Positions 9,833 to 17,733 of a DNA stretch of 32,693 nucleotides are shown here, piece by piece. The stretch's first letter is position 1, and every line of letters starts with the position of its first letter. Under the pieces are notes generated by a model. The model was not told the DNA's origin. It worked only from the letters and a program-made list of their open reading frames with translations, and made no database searches. The DNA comes from a virus, in the IMG/VR virus record IMGVR_UViG_3300042373_000562, positions 1 through 32,693 of that record; one strand, written 5' to 3'. The position numbers and the translations under genes were made by a program.

Positions 9833-11536
9833 ATGGCGGATTTTTCCGACAATATTGTCAAGATTATCGCGAAGAAGGACAAGAATATTGTTTCGGCGGA
9901 AAACCGATTGATTCAACAACTCAATCCGACAAATCAACGCGTCTTTGCGGCGGTCAAGAAGTTGATCGACACAATGAACACGAAAGACGGAAAGATTGAA
10001 TTCGACGATCAAAACATTGACATCGTTTCGACGATCGACAAGACGATCATTGACGCGATTCAATCGTCTGAAATGCCGTCGGCGATTGCTGAATACCTTC
10101 GCGACTTTGAAACGATCAAGAAGTTCAATTTCGACATTCAAAAAGACGTCAACGATCTTTCTGAACAAGAACTTGAAGACTTGATTTCACCGGTTCAAAA
10201 GACGGCCGTTCAAAGTACACTTGACGGATTGACTGGTTCCGGCGTGAACGCAAACTTTGTCGAACCGGTCCGTCAAGGAATCTTTCAAAACATTGCCGCC
10301 GGAACGTCAAAATCGGATCTTGAAAAATATTTGACGAATTACATTCTTGGAAATCCAGACGTTGACGGACTTTATTCGCGATATGTCAAACAAGTTTCGC
10401 GTGACGCGCTGAATCAATTTGACGGTCAAGTCAATTCAAGGATCGCCGAAGAATTTGATCTTGACGCCTTCAGATATGTCGGTTCATTGATCGAAGATTC
10501 AAGAAGTCAGTGTGTTCGTTGGGTTAAAAAAAGGATTCTTGAAAAGTCTGACCTTCCTTCGGAAATCGCTTGGGCAAACAACAACGGTTCAGGAATGATT
10601 TCAGGAACGAACGCGGAAAACTTCGCGGTCTTTCGCGGCGGTTACAATTGCCGACATTCGGCGATTCCTTTCAAATTGACTGAATCACAACGAAAAAGGT
10701 TAAAGATTGAACAAACGCAAGTTGAAAACAAGGTTGACGAACAAATAAGTGAAGTCTTAAACGAAGCAAATGAAATTCAACAACAAAATCAATCCGCAAA
10801 TAAAAAAAATCAATTAAACAGTGAATTTGTAGCAACAACACAATCGAAAGAAATTCAAAAAAACTTTTTCGATTTGGTAAACGGTCAAGACGGCGCGGCC
10901 GAAATCGCAAACGAAAAAAAAACCGTCGTCGGACTTCTTAACGATTCAGAAAGAACAAGTCCTTCTTCAGTTTCAAATTCTGAACTTTGGAAATCAAAAC
11001 AACAAATTGATCCGAAGCAAATCGCAAAAGTTCCAAAAGACGCGAACGGCGTTTGTTATACTGACAATTCAATGTTGTCTTGTGTAATTAAAGAAGGTCA
11101 AAAAATTGAAGGTCGAAACTATTCTGAAGAATGTTCAATGATTTCAAGAACGCGTTTTGACGGCGGAAAATTTTGGTCAATGTCTTCAGTTTCGCGCGTC
11201 ATTGATCAAAACATTGCGCCGACAATCACACACGAATTTTCGCACTTAATACAAAACAAAGTTGATCCAAAACAATTCGCTTTTTTCAAAGGTGATCCAG
11301 AAGGACACGTCAAAATGAAGTCACTAATGAAGCAATTGAAGATTAAACTTTCGGACGCGCCGACTTCATACGGACAAACAAATCATTCAGAATTTTGGGC
11401 CGAATCTTTAACTGCTTATGTTTACGCGCCTGAATGGTTGATTGAAAGTCATCCAAAAGTCAACTTGTTGTTGAACAAATTATTTGACGAATACAAAATC
11501 GACAAGTCAACAATCACACAATTTTTGAAAAAATGA
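9833..11536 (+). CDS. MuF-type minor head protein fused to a C-terminal zincin metallopeptidase domain
   Basis: The 567-aa protein has two parts. Residues 1 to about 285 look like a MuF/SPP1-gp7-type head morphogenesis protein, placed just after the portal, with Cys227 in DSRSQC and the typical C-terminal NCRH (C273, H275). Such proteins ride inside the capsid. After a Gln/Asn/Lys-rich linker (about 286-340), the C-terminal part carries a zincin signature: HEFSH (H467, E468, H471) and a downstream FWAE (E524) as probable third zinc ligand. This resembles the lethal-factor-like metallopeptidase domains found at the C-termini of MuF polymorphic toxins. From about base 10690 codon use shifts to more A-rich codons, suggesting a separately acquired cassette. 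The stop overlaps the next ATG by 4 nt. An effector role is inferred; a structural protease role is also possible. Confidence 0.8.
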   Translation: MADFSDNIVKIIAKKDKNIVSAENRLIQQLNPTNQRVFAAVKKLIDTMNTKDGKIEFDDQNIDIVSTIDKTIIDAIQSSEMPSAIAEYLRDFETIKKFNFDIQKDVNDLSEQELEDLISPVQKTAVQSTLDGLTGSGVNANFVEPVRQGIFQNIAAGTSKSDLEKYLTNYILGNPDVDGLYSRYVKQVSRDALNQFDGQVNSRIAEEFDLDAFRYVGSLIEDSRSQCVRWVKKRILEKSDLPSEIAWANNNGSGMISGTNAENFAVFRGGYNCRHSAIPFKLTESQRKRLKIEQTQVENKVDEQISEVLNEANEIQQQNQSANKKNQLNSEFVATTQSKEIQKNFFDLVNGQDGAAEIANEKKTVVGLLNDSERTSPSSVSNSELWKSKQQIDPKQIAKVPKDANGVCYTDNSMLSCVIKEGQKIEGRNYSEECSMISRTRFDGGKFWSMSSVSRVIDQNIAPTITHEFSHLIQNKVDPKQFAFFKGDPEGHVKMKSLMKQLKIKLSDAPTSYGQTNHSEFWAESLTAYVYAPEWLIESHPKVNLLLNKLFDEYKIDKSTITQFLKK

Positions 11537-11727
11537 CAATCGAACAAATGACAAAATTGTCAGAAGCGACTGAAGTCGCGTCGGCAAACAATGACATTGA
11601 AACCTTAAAAAAGATTTATTCAATTGTTAAAAACGAAACCGTTCAAAACGAAGAAAATCCAGAAGGTTCTGAATGGTTTTTTTCATTAATTACGTCAAAT
11701 CAATCCGTTTCAATTGGTTTTCAATAA
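11533..11727 (+). CDS. Small acidic protein coupled to the MuF-metallopeptidase; candidate immunity protein
   Basis: The 64-aa ORF starts inside the stop of the metallopeptidase gene (ATGA), so the two are probably translationally coupled. It is Glu/Asn-rich and begins with a helical, charged half. No family is recognised. It shares the more A-rich codon use of the preceding toxin-like domain, and a promoter-like TATATTTG follows it, so the pair looks like a self-contained cassette. A small cognate immunity protein or inhibitor is the obvious hypothesis; a head accessory protein is the alternative. Confidence 0.55.
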   Translation: MTIEQMTKLSEATEVASANNDIETLKKIYSIVKNETVQNEENPEGSEWFFSLITSNQSVSIGFQ

Positions 11728-11732
11728 TGAAT

Positions 11733-11740
11733 TATATTTG
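11733..11740 (+). promoter_or_regulatory. Bacteroidota-type promoter -7 element before the head operon
   Basis: TATATTTG matches the Bacteroidota -7 consensus TAnnTTTG. A partial -33 (TTG at 11714-11716) lies 16 nt upstream, shorter than the usual 19. It sits between the metallopeptidase/64-aa pair and the 81-aa gene, where it could drive scaffold and capsid genes independently. Confidence 0.55.
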
Positions 11741-11773
11741 TCATTCAAAAGAATTCACAAATAAATTTCACAA

Positions 11774-12019
11774 ATGGAAAAGATCAAAGTTCAAAACGTG
11801 AAGACCGGAAAAGTTTCGGAAATCACGAAAATCGCTTTCGAACAATTGAAAAAAGGCGGACACGCGAAGAACTTCGACGTTCTTGAAAACGCGCCGAAAA
11901 AACAAATCAAGTTCAACGTGACAAATCAAGTCGAATCTGAAGGTCCTGAATCTGAAGTTCAAGTTTCTGAAGATCAAGTTTCAGAAAAACCAAAAACAAG
12001 AAAATCAAAATCTTTGTAA
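11774..12019 (+). CDS. Small charged head-region protein
   Basis: The 81-aa protein starts about 35 nt downstream of a promoter-like TATATTTG and ends 3 nt before the scaffold candidate. The N-terminal half (KVQNVKTGKV, EQLKKGG) looks like a small folded domain. The C-terminal third is a tail rich in Glu, Ser, Val and Lys (repeated VSE) that is probably disordered. I do not recognise a family. Its place suggests a head assembly accessory protein. Confidence 0.6.
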   Translation: MEKIKVQNVKTGKVSEITKIAFEQLKKGGHAKNFDVLENAPKKQIKFNVTNQVESEGPESEVQVSEDQVSEKPKTRKSKSL

Positions 12020-12022
12020 TTT

Positions 12023-12844
12023 ATGAAACACGTTGAAACCTTATTGAAAAAAATCGGAATTCCTTCGGACGCGATCGCAAAAATCACGTCGGACGATTCC
12101 GACATCAATCTTGATTTGATTGTCGCAAACTTCAAGACATCACAACGCGAAGTCCTGAAGAATGATTCCGATTTCATTCAACCGATCAAGGACGAAATTC
12201 GCGGCGAACAACTTTCGAAGATTGAACACAAACTGAAAAAAAAATTTTCGTTGTCGGCGGACGAAGTGAAGGACAAAAAGTTCGAAGAAATCGTCGATCT
12301 GGCCTTCGAAAAATCTTCAACAACAACTTCGCAAACGTCCGAAGAACTTCAGACGAAACTGATTGAATTGACGAACGAAAACAAACGACTTCTTGAAGAA
12401 GTGATTCCGGCGAAAGAAAACGAATCAAAGGCGGCAATCAAGACATTCAAACGCGAATCAATTCTTTCGTCAATTATGGCAAAGAAGAACTTGATCGTTT
12501 CGCCTGAAGTCGTTATTCCGGCCGTGAAAAGTTATCTTGACGCGAATTTCAATCTGGACGTTGACGACGCGACGAATTCAATTGTGATCAAAACAAAACA
12601 GAATTTGAATCCTTTGAATTCAGACGGTTCGAAAATTCTTACCTTTGACGAAGTTCTTGACGGACATTTGACAACTTTGAACGTGATCAAACAATCGAAC
12701 GGAAATCCGAATCCGGCGAAAACGCCAACAATCGGAAATCCGAATCCGAATCCAGACGCGCCGAAGTTCAATCTTGTCGGACTTGATAAGGCTCAACAAA
12801 ACGTCGAATCACTGAAGACAATGAAAGTTTTCGGTCAAGAATAA
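12023..12844 (+). CDS. Probable capsid scaffolding protein
   Basis: The 273-aa protein lies directly upstream of the major capsid gene, the usual scaffold position. It is highly charged and largely helical, with a coiled-coil-like centre around residues 110-150 (LQTKLIELTNENKRLLEE). A low-complexity NPNP/PNPN linker lies near residues 225-248, followed by a short C-terminal helix that could be the capsid-binding end. No protease motif was seen. The role is inferred from composition and position. Confidence 0.72.
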   Translation: MKHVETLLKKIGIPSDAIAKITSDDSDINLDLIVANFKTSQREVLKNDSDFIQPIKDEIRGEQLSKIEHKLKKKFSLSADEVKDKKFEEIVDLAFEKSSTTTSQTSEELQTKLIELTNENKRLLEEVIPAKENESKAAIKTFKRESILSSIMAKKNLIVSPEVVIPAVKSYLDANFNLDVDDATNSIVIKTKQNLNPLNSDGSKILTFDEVLDGHLTTLNVIKQSNGNPNPAKTPTIGNPNPNPDAPKFNLVGLDKAQQNVESLKTMKVFGQE

Positions 12845-13016
12845 AAAAGGACGGTCGCGTCAAAACGAAATTCTGGGTTCGCCGAACCGAAAACGGCAAT
12901 CTGGGGAAACCGATCCCAAAACGGAAAATCAATTCGTTGATTCTTTGTTTTGGGGTTTTTGCGTTTGTACCAAAAACCAAAATAAACCTTTTTCAAAAAC
13001 TCAAAAAACTAAAAAA
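12845..13016 (+). promoter_or_regulatory. Structured leader of the major capsid gene
   Basis: This 172-nt gap holds several inverted repeats: GGTTC (12876-12880) with GAACC (12884-12888); AATCAA (12927-12932) with TTGATT (12937-12942) around a TTCG loop; and GGTTTTTG (12954-12961) with CAAAAACC (12971-12978), which can be extended by TTTT/AAAA across a GG bulge. After the last hairpin comes an A-rich stretch up to the capsid ATG. No T-tract follows, so these are not simple terminators. They may stabilise the mRNA or set capsid translation. Confidence 0.5.
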
Positions 13017-14036
13017 ATGGCTTTTACACAAGGATTGTGTCAAAAACTTCAGCAAGATTTGACAAATGTCGCCGGACAAAACGCGCCTTCACTGAAGCGC
13101 GACAAAGTGGGTTATTTGGACGCCTTAATGTCTAACGAAAACCGTTCAGGATTCGAAGCGATTCAACTTCCAACGGACGGAAAATCGCGAATGGTACAAA
13201 TCAACTACATTCAGCGCGGAACCGACGCGGACGTAAATTTGACTTGTACGAATTCTTGCGAAACTGAACAAGAAATCGCGCCGAAAGAAACGATTTTCGA
13301 AATTGAAAACTGTATCGAAACAAAAGGAATGAAATTTTCCGAAGATCAAATGCGAAAACTTTGTGAAGCGGATTCAGTTTATGTTTCGAACGTGATCATG
13401 TCGCAAATGAACGCGATCAATGTCGCGCTTGACAAACAACTTTTGACGGCACAATCAACGAATTTCGGAAAATTCGCGGACGGAACGACGAAGAAAGACA
13501 TTCAATTGTTCGAAGCAACAACGAACGCGCCGCGTTCAATTGCGGCCGCGCAAATTTCTTCATATTACGAACAAACCGGCGCGTCCGGCGCTCCGATTAT
13601 TATCGGTTCTGGAAATATGGACCTTTACGCGAAAACTCAAAAGATCGCTTGTTGTAATTCTTTCGGCGTGGATTTAGCCCGTTGGACTGATTATATGTAC
13701 TTCAACGACCGTTTCGTTGAAACGATTATCGGCGCCGACGAATTCATTGTGATCGCTCCGAACGCGGTTCAATTAGTAACGTGGAACAAATACGTCGGAC
13801 CTTACGCGAAGCGAAACGACGTTTTCGAACACGGAACAATCACGGATCCTTTCACCGGATTGACATACGACTTGAAAGTTCATTATGACGATTGCGCGGA
13901 CGAATGGTCAATCAAACTTCAATTGAACTGGGGAATCTTCTTCATTCCGGCGAACGCTTTCGCGGCGACTGATGCGAACTTCGGCGTGAATTACACGTTC
14001 AACTTCGGCGATTGTTCAACAATTGCGGAATGTTAA
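13017..14036 (+). CDS. Major capsid protein
   Basis: The 339-aa protein follows the scaffold candidate and precedes the tail tube candidate. The length suits an HK97-fold capsid subunit, and the gene has a long structured leader, as expected for the most abundant virion protein. The sequence is mixed alpha/beta with an extended N-terminal part and an APNAVQLVTWNKY segment. Cysteines recur (CTNSC, CC, DDC, FGDC) and the last residue is Cys. The chosen ATG has a strong A-rich leader; an in-frame ATG 72 nt upstream would add a Lys- and Cys-rich extension lying across the hairpins and is rejected. Confidence 0.85.
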   Translation: MAFTQGLCQKLQQDLTNVAGQNAPSLKRDKVGYLDALMSNENRSGFEAIQLPTDGKSRMVQINYIQRGTDADVNLTCTNSCETEQEIAPKETIFEIENCIETKGMKFSEDQMRKLCEADSVYVSNVIMSQMNAINVALDKQLLTAQSTNFGKFADGTTKKDIQLFEATTNAPRSIAAAQISSYYEQTGASGAPIIIGSGNMDLYAKTQKIACCNSFGVDLARWTDYMYFNDRFVETIIGADEFIVIAPNAVQLVTWNKYVGPYAKRNDVFEHGTITDPFTGLTYDLKVHYDDCADEWSIKLQLNWGIFFIPANAFAATDANFGVNYTFNFGDCSTIAEC

Positions 14037-14073
14037 TCAACTGAAATTTTAACCTTAAAAAAAACGCGAAATC

Positions 14074-14616
14074 ATGGCCTTATGTCCTTCTTCTTGCGCT
14101 CCGGCCCTTCCAGTAAGTTATTCTGGTGGTTGCGGCGTCACCTTGCGAAATGGTGGAATTTCAAAACTTGCCTTCATCAAATGCGATTACACGTTCACGG
14201 ACATTGAAGATCGCGCCGAATGGATCGCCGCGATTGCGTCCGGTGACGTTGTGTTGACTGGTTTGATCGTTGGTCAAAAACCGAAAGGAACATTCACGAA
14301 GAAAAGGATTTCTTCTTGCGGTTCTGAAGCGGTGATCGGTGGCGAAAAAACTGTGACTTTTCAAGACTACAATTCGGACGCCGCTTCTTGCGCGGACGTG
14401 ACGTTCTGGAACACTGTTCAATTGAACGCGACGAACTATCAATTCGGATATTACACTTGTGACGGTTATTTCTACGGTCCAGTTGAATCGTTTCAAATTG
14501 AAGTCGATCAAGTGATTGAAGACAACAATACCGGTTCGATTTATTTCGACGGAACAATTTCATGGACGGCCGTTCTTGCGCCTTGTGGCGTGGCGGTTAA
14601 TCTTGACGGAATTTAA
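14074..14616 (+). CDS. Putative major tail tube protein
   Basis: The 180-aa protein is rich in beta-strand-forming residues and begins with a Cys-rich stretch (CPSSCAP, GGCG). Length, beta character and the strong terminator directly behind fit an abundantly expressed tail tube subunit that polymerises around the tape measure. It lies after the capsid gene, far from the tape measure gene. I do not recognise a family signature, so a head decoration protein is an alternative. Confidence 0.55.
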   Translation: MALCPSSCAPALPVSYSGGCGVTLRNGGISKLAFIKCDYTFTDIEDRAEWIAAIASGDVVLTGLIVGQKPKGTFTKKRISSCGSEAVIGGEKTVTFQDYNSDAASCADVTFWNTVQLNATNYQFGYYTCDGYFYGPVESFQIEVDQVIEDNNTGSIYFDGTISWTAVLAPCGVAVNLDGI

Positions 14617-14648
14617 TCGTTCAAGGATCCTTGAAAACTGAATGAAGG

Positions 14649-14689
14649 AATCGCCGGAAAGAATTTCTTGTCCGGCGATTTTCTTTTTT
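14649..14689 (+). terminator. Rho-independent terminator after capsid/tail tube genes
   Basis: A perfect 10-bp stem, AATCGCCGGA (14649-14658) with TCCGGCGATT (14671-14680), has a 12-nt loop and is followed by TTCTTTTTT. It ends the capsid and tail tube transcript. Confidence 0.9.
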
Positions 14690-14722
14690 CGCTTAATTTT
14701 ACAAAAACAAAAACTTCAAGAA

Positions 14723-15076
14723 ATGGCCGGATCAATCACTTCAGGCGGATCAAAAGACACAACGTCAACGCCAACAAAAGACACAACGACGCCGCCGAAA
14801 GACGGATCAACGGCGCCGGTTAAAGATACAACAACGCCGCCGTCAAAGAACGGATCAACGGCGCCGCCGAAAGGCGGTTCAACGCCGACAAAAGGCGGAA
14901 ATCAAGTTCAGGCGAATTCCGCGCAAATGTCAAAACGTGTTTCACAAGTGAATTCTGGAACAACGCCAAAAGGCCGGACCGGTGAAATCACTTCTTCAAG
15001 TTCGGCAAAACCGGCTAAAGTTGTTTTTGCTTTGCCGCGTGGAATGGGTTCAGGAATTAAATTCGGAAAAAAATGA
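14723..15076 (+). CDS. Low-complexity Thr/Pro/Lys/Gly repeat protein
   Basis: The 117-aa protein has an N-terminal half of degenerate tandem repeats of the form KDTTTPPKDGSTAP (residues about 11-59), then a Ser/Thr/Gln-rich region and a basic Gly-rich end (GMGSGIKFGKK). It is probably disordered. An in-frame ATG at 14642 lies on the terminator stem; the ATG at 14723, preceded by an A-rich leader, is used. The stop overlaps the next start (ATGA). A surface-exposed or linker role in the virion is possible, but no function is recognised. Confidence 0.65.
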   Translation: MAGSITSGGSKDTTSTPTKDTTTPPKDGSTAPVKDTTTPPSKNGSTAPPKGGSTPTKGGNQVQANSAQMSKRVSQVNSGTTPKGRTGEITSSSSAKPAKVVFALPRGMGSGIKFGKK

Positions 15077-15474
15077 TTTTTCGCCGCGAACTTCTTGATC
15101 AATTGCCTTCGCAAATTCGAAAGTCGATTCAATTCCTTGAATCACAATTTCAATTTGACATTCACTTGATCGCGATTTCTGAAGAACATTTGTTGAATTA
15201 TCAATCATTCGAAAAAAGACACAAGGCGAAGATTTGTCGAACCGGTTGGAAAAATGCAATCGCGCAAAACAAAGGCGTCATTTTTATTATTTCTTCAGGA
15301 ATGTTTTTTCGAAAGAAGAATTCAGAAATCGAAAGTTCGATTCAATATTTGAAAGAATTCATTCAAGTCAATTCTTTTCAATTGACATTTGACCAGATTG
15401 AAAAATCTGAAAAATTTGACGTTTACTTTTTAGCTATTAAAGAAGAATCAAAAAATTCTGAAAATGCAAATTAA
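15073..15474 (+). CDS. Hypothetical protein upstream of the amidase
   Basis: The 133-aa protein overlaps the repeat protein before it by 4 nt and the amidase after it by 11 nt. It is mixed alpha/beta, with a beta-like core (FDIHLIAIS, GVIFIISSG, FDVYFLAIK) and charged helices. I recognise no family. The tight coupling suggests it is made together with the lysis gene. Confidence 0.65.
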   Translation: MIFRRELLDQLPSQIRKSIQFLESQFQFDIHLIAISEEHLLNYQSFEKRHKAKICRTGWKNAIAQNKGVIFIISSGMFFRKKNSEIESSIQYLKEFIQVNSFQLTFDQIEKSEKFDVYFLAIKEESKNSENAN

Positions 15475-15976
15475 ACCGTTCAAATATTTTGTCATTCATT
15501 GCACTGCAACAAAAGAAGGACAAAACATCACGCCGGATCAAGTTCTTCGTTGGCATACGTCACCGGCGCCGGTCGGTCGCGGTTGGAAAAAAGTCGGATA
15601 TTCTGATTTGATCCAGATCGACGGAAAACGTCACCGTTTTGTTGAACACAACGGCGATTTGTGGATTCAAGAAACCGAAATCACAAACGGCGTCAAAGGA
15701 ATCAATTCGATTTCGCGTCACGTTGTTTATGTCGGCGGACTGGATCAAGACTTGAATCCGAAAAACACAATGAACGTCGAACAAACAAAGACCTTGACGA
15801 ATATTATTCGCGAAGTCCTTGAATACAATTCGAACGTGTTGATTGCCGGACACAATCAATTTGATAACAAGGCGTGTCCGTCTTTTTGGGTTCCAGACTT
15901 TTTGAAGTCAATCGGAATCAAAGAAAAAAACATTTACAAAAACGATCCTTTCGGTTATGGCGACAAGTTGTTTTGA
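15464..15976 (+). CDS. Endolysin: N-acetylmuramoyl-L-alanine amidase (T7 lysozyme-like, Amidase_2)
   Basis: The 170-aa protein matches the T7 lysozyme/PGRP zinc amidase fold, which cuts the bond between MurNAc and L-Ala in peptidoglycan. The probable zinc ligands are H12 (FVIHCTAT), H130 (AGHNQF) and C138 (KACPSF). Y46 (KVGYSDLI) and K136 correspond to the catalytic Tyr and Lys of T7 lysozyme. The segment SRHVVYVGG matches the conserved core strand. No signal peptide is seen, so export would depend on a holin. A holin candidate and spanin candidate lie 1-2 kb downstream. Confidence 0.93.
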   Translation: MQIKPFKYFVIHCTATKEGQNITPDQVLRWHTSPAPVGRGWKKVGYSDLIQIDGKRHRFVEHNGDLWIQETEITNGVKGINSISRHVVYVGGLDQDLNPKNTMNVEQTKTLTNIIREVLEYNSNVLIAGHNQFDNKACPSFWVPDFLKSIGIKEKNIYKNDPFGYGDKLF

Positions 15977-16907
15977 AAATTTTATCGGATTGAAGTGTAT
16001 TTCGACGACAACGCCGAAATCCGGCCTTTATATCGACGATCTTGAAGGAATCAATCTTCGCTTCGCGGCGGACATTGCGGATTCAGGATTCACTTCAGGA
16101 ATCAATTTGATTCAATCGAAGATCAATTTCGCAACTCAAATCGTCCTTGACGAAATCGCGAAGTTTGCGTCACCGTATTTTCGAATGAATTCATTGATCG
16201 ACGAACTGAAGGTCGGTGACTGGATTTCACCGGCTCAATATTTAACGCCGTCACCGGCGGACAAAGGCGTTCGAATCACGACGCGCGAATCGCGAATGTT
16301 ACGGATCCGCGTTCAGTCGGTTCAAATTCGAATTCTTCAGGCCGCGTTTTCTGGAATCTTGTTAATTGAAGACGGAATATTTTCGACACAATTTCCTTTC
16401 ACGACGGACCTAAGCGGATTCGCTGAAATCTTTCCGAATTATTTGTCCGACACGGCCGAAATTTACGTCTTGATTGACAACACGTTAATCGAACCGTTAA
16501 ACACAAAAATCAAATCTTCATGCAATTGTTCAACGGCGAAAAGTCGATTCTTGTCGGCGAACGGTTGGAACGGATCTTCAACTTCTTCGACGTCTTTCGG
16601 ACTTGTTGTTCAGGCGGTCGCGGAATGTTCACCGGACGAAATCGCTTGTGTTTTGGCTCAAAAGATCCGGTTTCCGATTCTTTACAAATCTGGAATCGAA
16701 ATCGTCAAAGAAGCAATGACGACCGACCGATTGAATTCAGTCACGTTGTTGGATTCTGACAAGTGTGAATTCATGCTGAACGAATTCGAAAAACAATATC
16801 AATCACACTTTGAAACGACGATCAAGTCTTTGCCGTCATTGTTTTCAAGGATGGACGATATTTGTGTCGTTTGCAATCAATCGCGTTATGTTTACGGAAC
16901 ACCTTAA
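15957..16907 (+). CDS. Putative virion protein (unknown family)
   Basis: The 316-aa protein starts 20 nt inside the amidase gene in another frame. It begins MATSCFENFIGL and SGLYIDDLEGI, a pattern I associate with uncharacterised structural proteins of Bacteroidota phages. A middle segment has CNC, and the C-terminal part has CVVC. No enzyme motif or membrane segment is clear. A head-tail connector or tail accessory role is inferred from being in the late operon. Confidence 0.55.
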   Translation: MATSCFENFIGLKCISTTTPKSGLYIDDLEGINLRFAADIADSGFTSGINLIQSKINFATQIVLDEIAKFASPYFRMNSLIDELKVGDWISPAQYLTPSPADKGVRITTRESRMLRIRVQSVQIRILQAAFSGILLIEDGIFSTQFPFTTDLSGFAEIFPNYLSDTAEIYVLIDNTLIEPLNTKIKSSCNCSTAKSRFLSANGWNGSSTSSTSFGLVVQAVAECSPDEIACVLAQKIRFPILYKSGIEIVKEAMTTDRLNSVTLLDSDKCEFMLNEFEKQYQSHFETTIKSLPSLFSRMDDICVVCNQSRYVYGTP

Positions 16908-16918
16908 ATTCTGAAATC

Positions 16919-17008
16919 ATGAAAACAATGTCACAACTTTCATTCGGTTGCAATTGCGGACCAAAAAGACCGGCCGGTCAAGGTCGTCCGATTCGTCGTC
17001 CGAAGTGA
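16919..17008 (+). CDS. 29-aa basic Cys/Gly/Pro microprotein
   Basis: This short ORF in an otherwise empty 162-nt gap encodes a peptide with CNCG in the middle and an Arg/Pro-rich end (GRPIRRPK). The codons match the genome's habits and the start follows a short A-containing leader. It is too short to assign and could be a chance ORF. Confidence 0.4.
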   Translation: MKTMSQLSFGCNCGPKRPAGQGRPIRRPK

Positions 17009-17069
17009 CTGAAGTAATAAATTCGACTTATTTCACAAACATTTCGATTTTGAAATCGTAAACTTTGGA

Positions 17070-17273
17070 ATGACAACGCGAAAAAAAAACAAGTTGAAAA
17101 TGATCGGAAACGTCGTTTTGAAATATTGGCGTTCAACGATCGGATCGCTTCTTGTTTTGGTTTCTGTTTTTCTTTTGATCTTGAAGAAGATTGAAGTTGA
17201 AACTTTGGCCGCAATAATCGCCGCGTTAATCGCCGCCGGATACATTCCAAAATCAAAAGAAAATGAAACTTGA
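17070..17273 (+). CDS. Putative holin
   Basis: The 67-aa protein has a Lys/Arg-rich N-terminus, a hydrophobic helix at about residues 25-40 (GSLLVLVSVFLLIL), a short charged turn, and a second Ala/Ile-rich helix at about 44-58 (TLAAIIAALIAAGY), ending in charged residues. Size and two-helix layout fit a class II-like holin that would release the amidase. It lies between the amidase and the spanin candidate and overlaps the next gene by 11 nt. Confidence 0.6.
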   Translation: MTTRKKNKLKMIGNVVLKYWRSTIGSLLVLVSVFLLILKKIEVETLAAIIAALIAAGYIPKSKENET

Positions 17274-17733
17274 ATCAAAAGACACCGTGATCACAATTCA
17301 ACACAAACATATTCAAGAATGTTCGTCGAAAGGTTTTTGTCCGAATCATCCGAACAAATATTTGAACGTCAACGGAACCGAAGCGCAATTTGAAAATCAC
17401 GACACAAGTTGTTTGAACGTCGTTGAATCAATTGTCGAAGGCGAAGAAGTTGTTCAGGCCGAAACGATTCACAAAGAAGAAGTGATTTTGACGGCGTTTG
17501 ATTCAATTCGTCCTTGTCCTGAATCATTTATTCTTGAAGGCGACAATCGCCTTTCAAATGAATTCATTCTGGTTCCAGAACACACTTCAAAACCGAATGA
17601 ATCAAACATTGATCTTGAATGTTTATCGTTGACCTTTGGATTTCTTCTTTTCATTTCGGTCAAATATGCGATCAATTCCGCGTCAAGTTGGTCTTCAATG
17701 TTTTCGGAAATCAAAACAATTGTCAATTCATGA
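17263..17733 (+). CDS. Hypothetical protein of the lysis region with a C-terminal membrane segment
   Basis: The 156-aa protein has an N-terminal Cys/His cluster (HKHIQEC, GFCPNHP, a later SC), which might bind metal, an acidic middle, and one hydrophobic stretch near residues 120-140 (LSLTFGFLLFISV). It overlaps the holin candidate by 11 nt and the spanin candidate by 4 nt. It may be a second holin-like or antiholin component, but no family is recognised. Confidence 0.55.
   Translation: MKLESKDTVITIQHKHIQECSSKGFCPNHPNKYLNVNGTEAQFENHDTSCLNVVESIVEGEEVVQAETIHKEEVILTAFDSIRPCPESFILEGDNRLSNEFILVPEHTSKPNESNIDLECLSLTFGFLLFISVKYAINSASSWSSMFSEIKTIVNS

Noticed and set aside
12945-13016. Upstream start for the capsid protein
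   Set aside because: It would add a Lys/Cys-rich stretch encoded over hairpins; ATG 13017 has the typical A-rich leader.
14642-14722. Upstream start for the Thr/Pro repeat protein
   Set aside because: The added segment is encoded by the terminator stem and its T-run.
15801-15860. Phage repressor, integrase, tRNA or CRISPR anywhere in the window
   Set aside because: None was found on either strand; no tyrosine or serine recombinase motifs, cloverleaf-like elements or regularly spaced repeats were seen. The coordinates are only a placeholder for a window-wide search.
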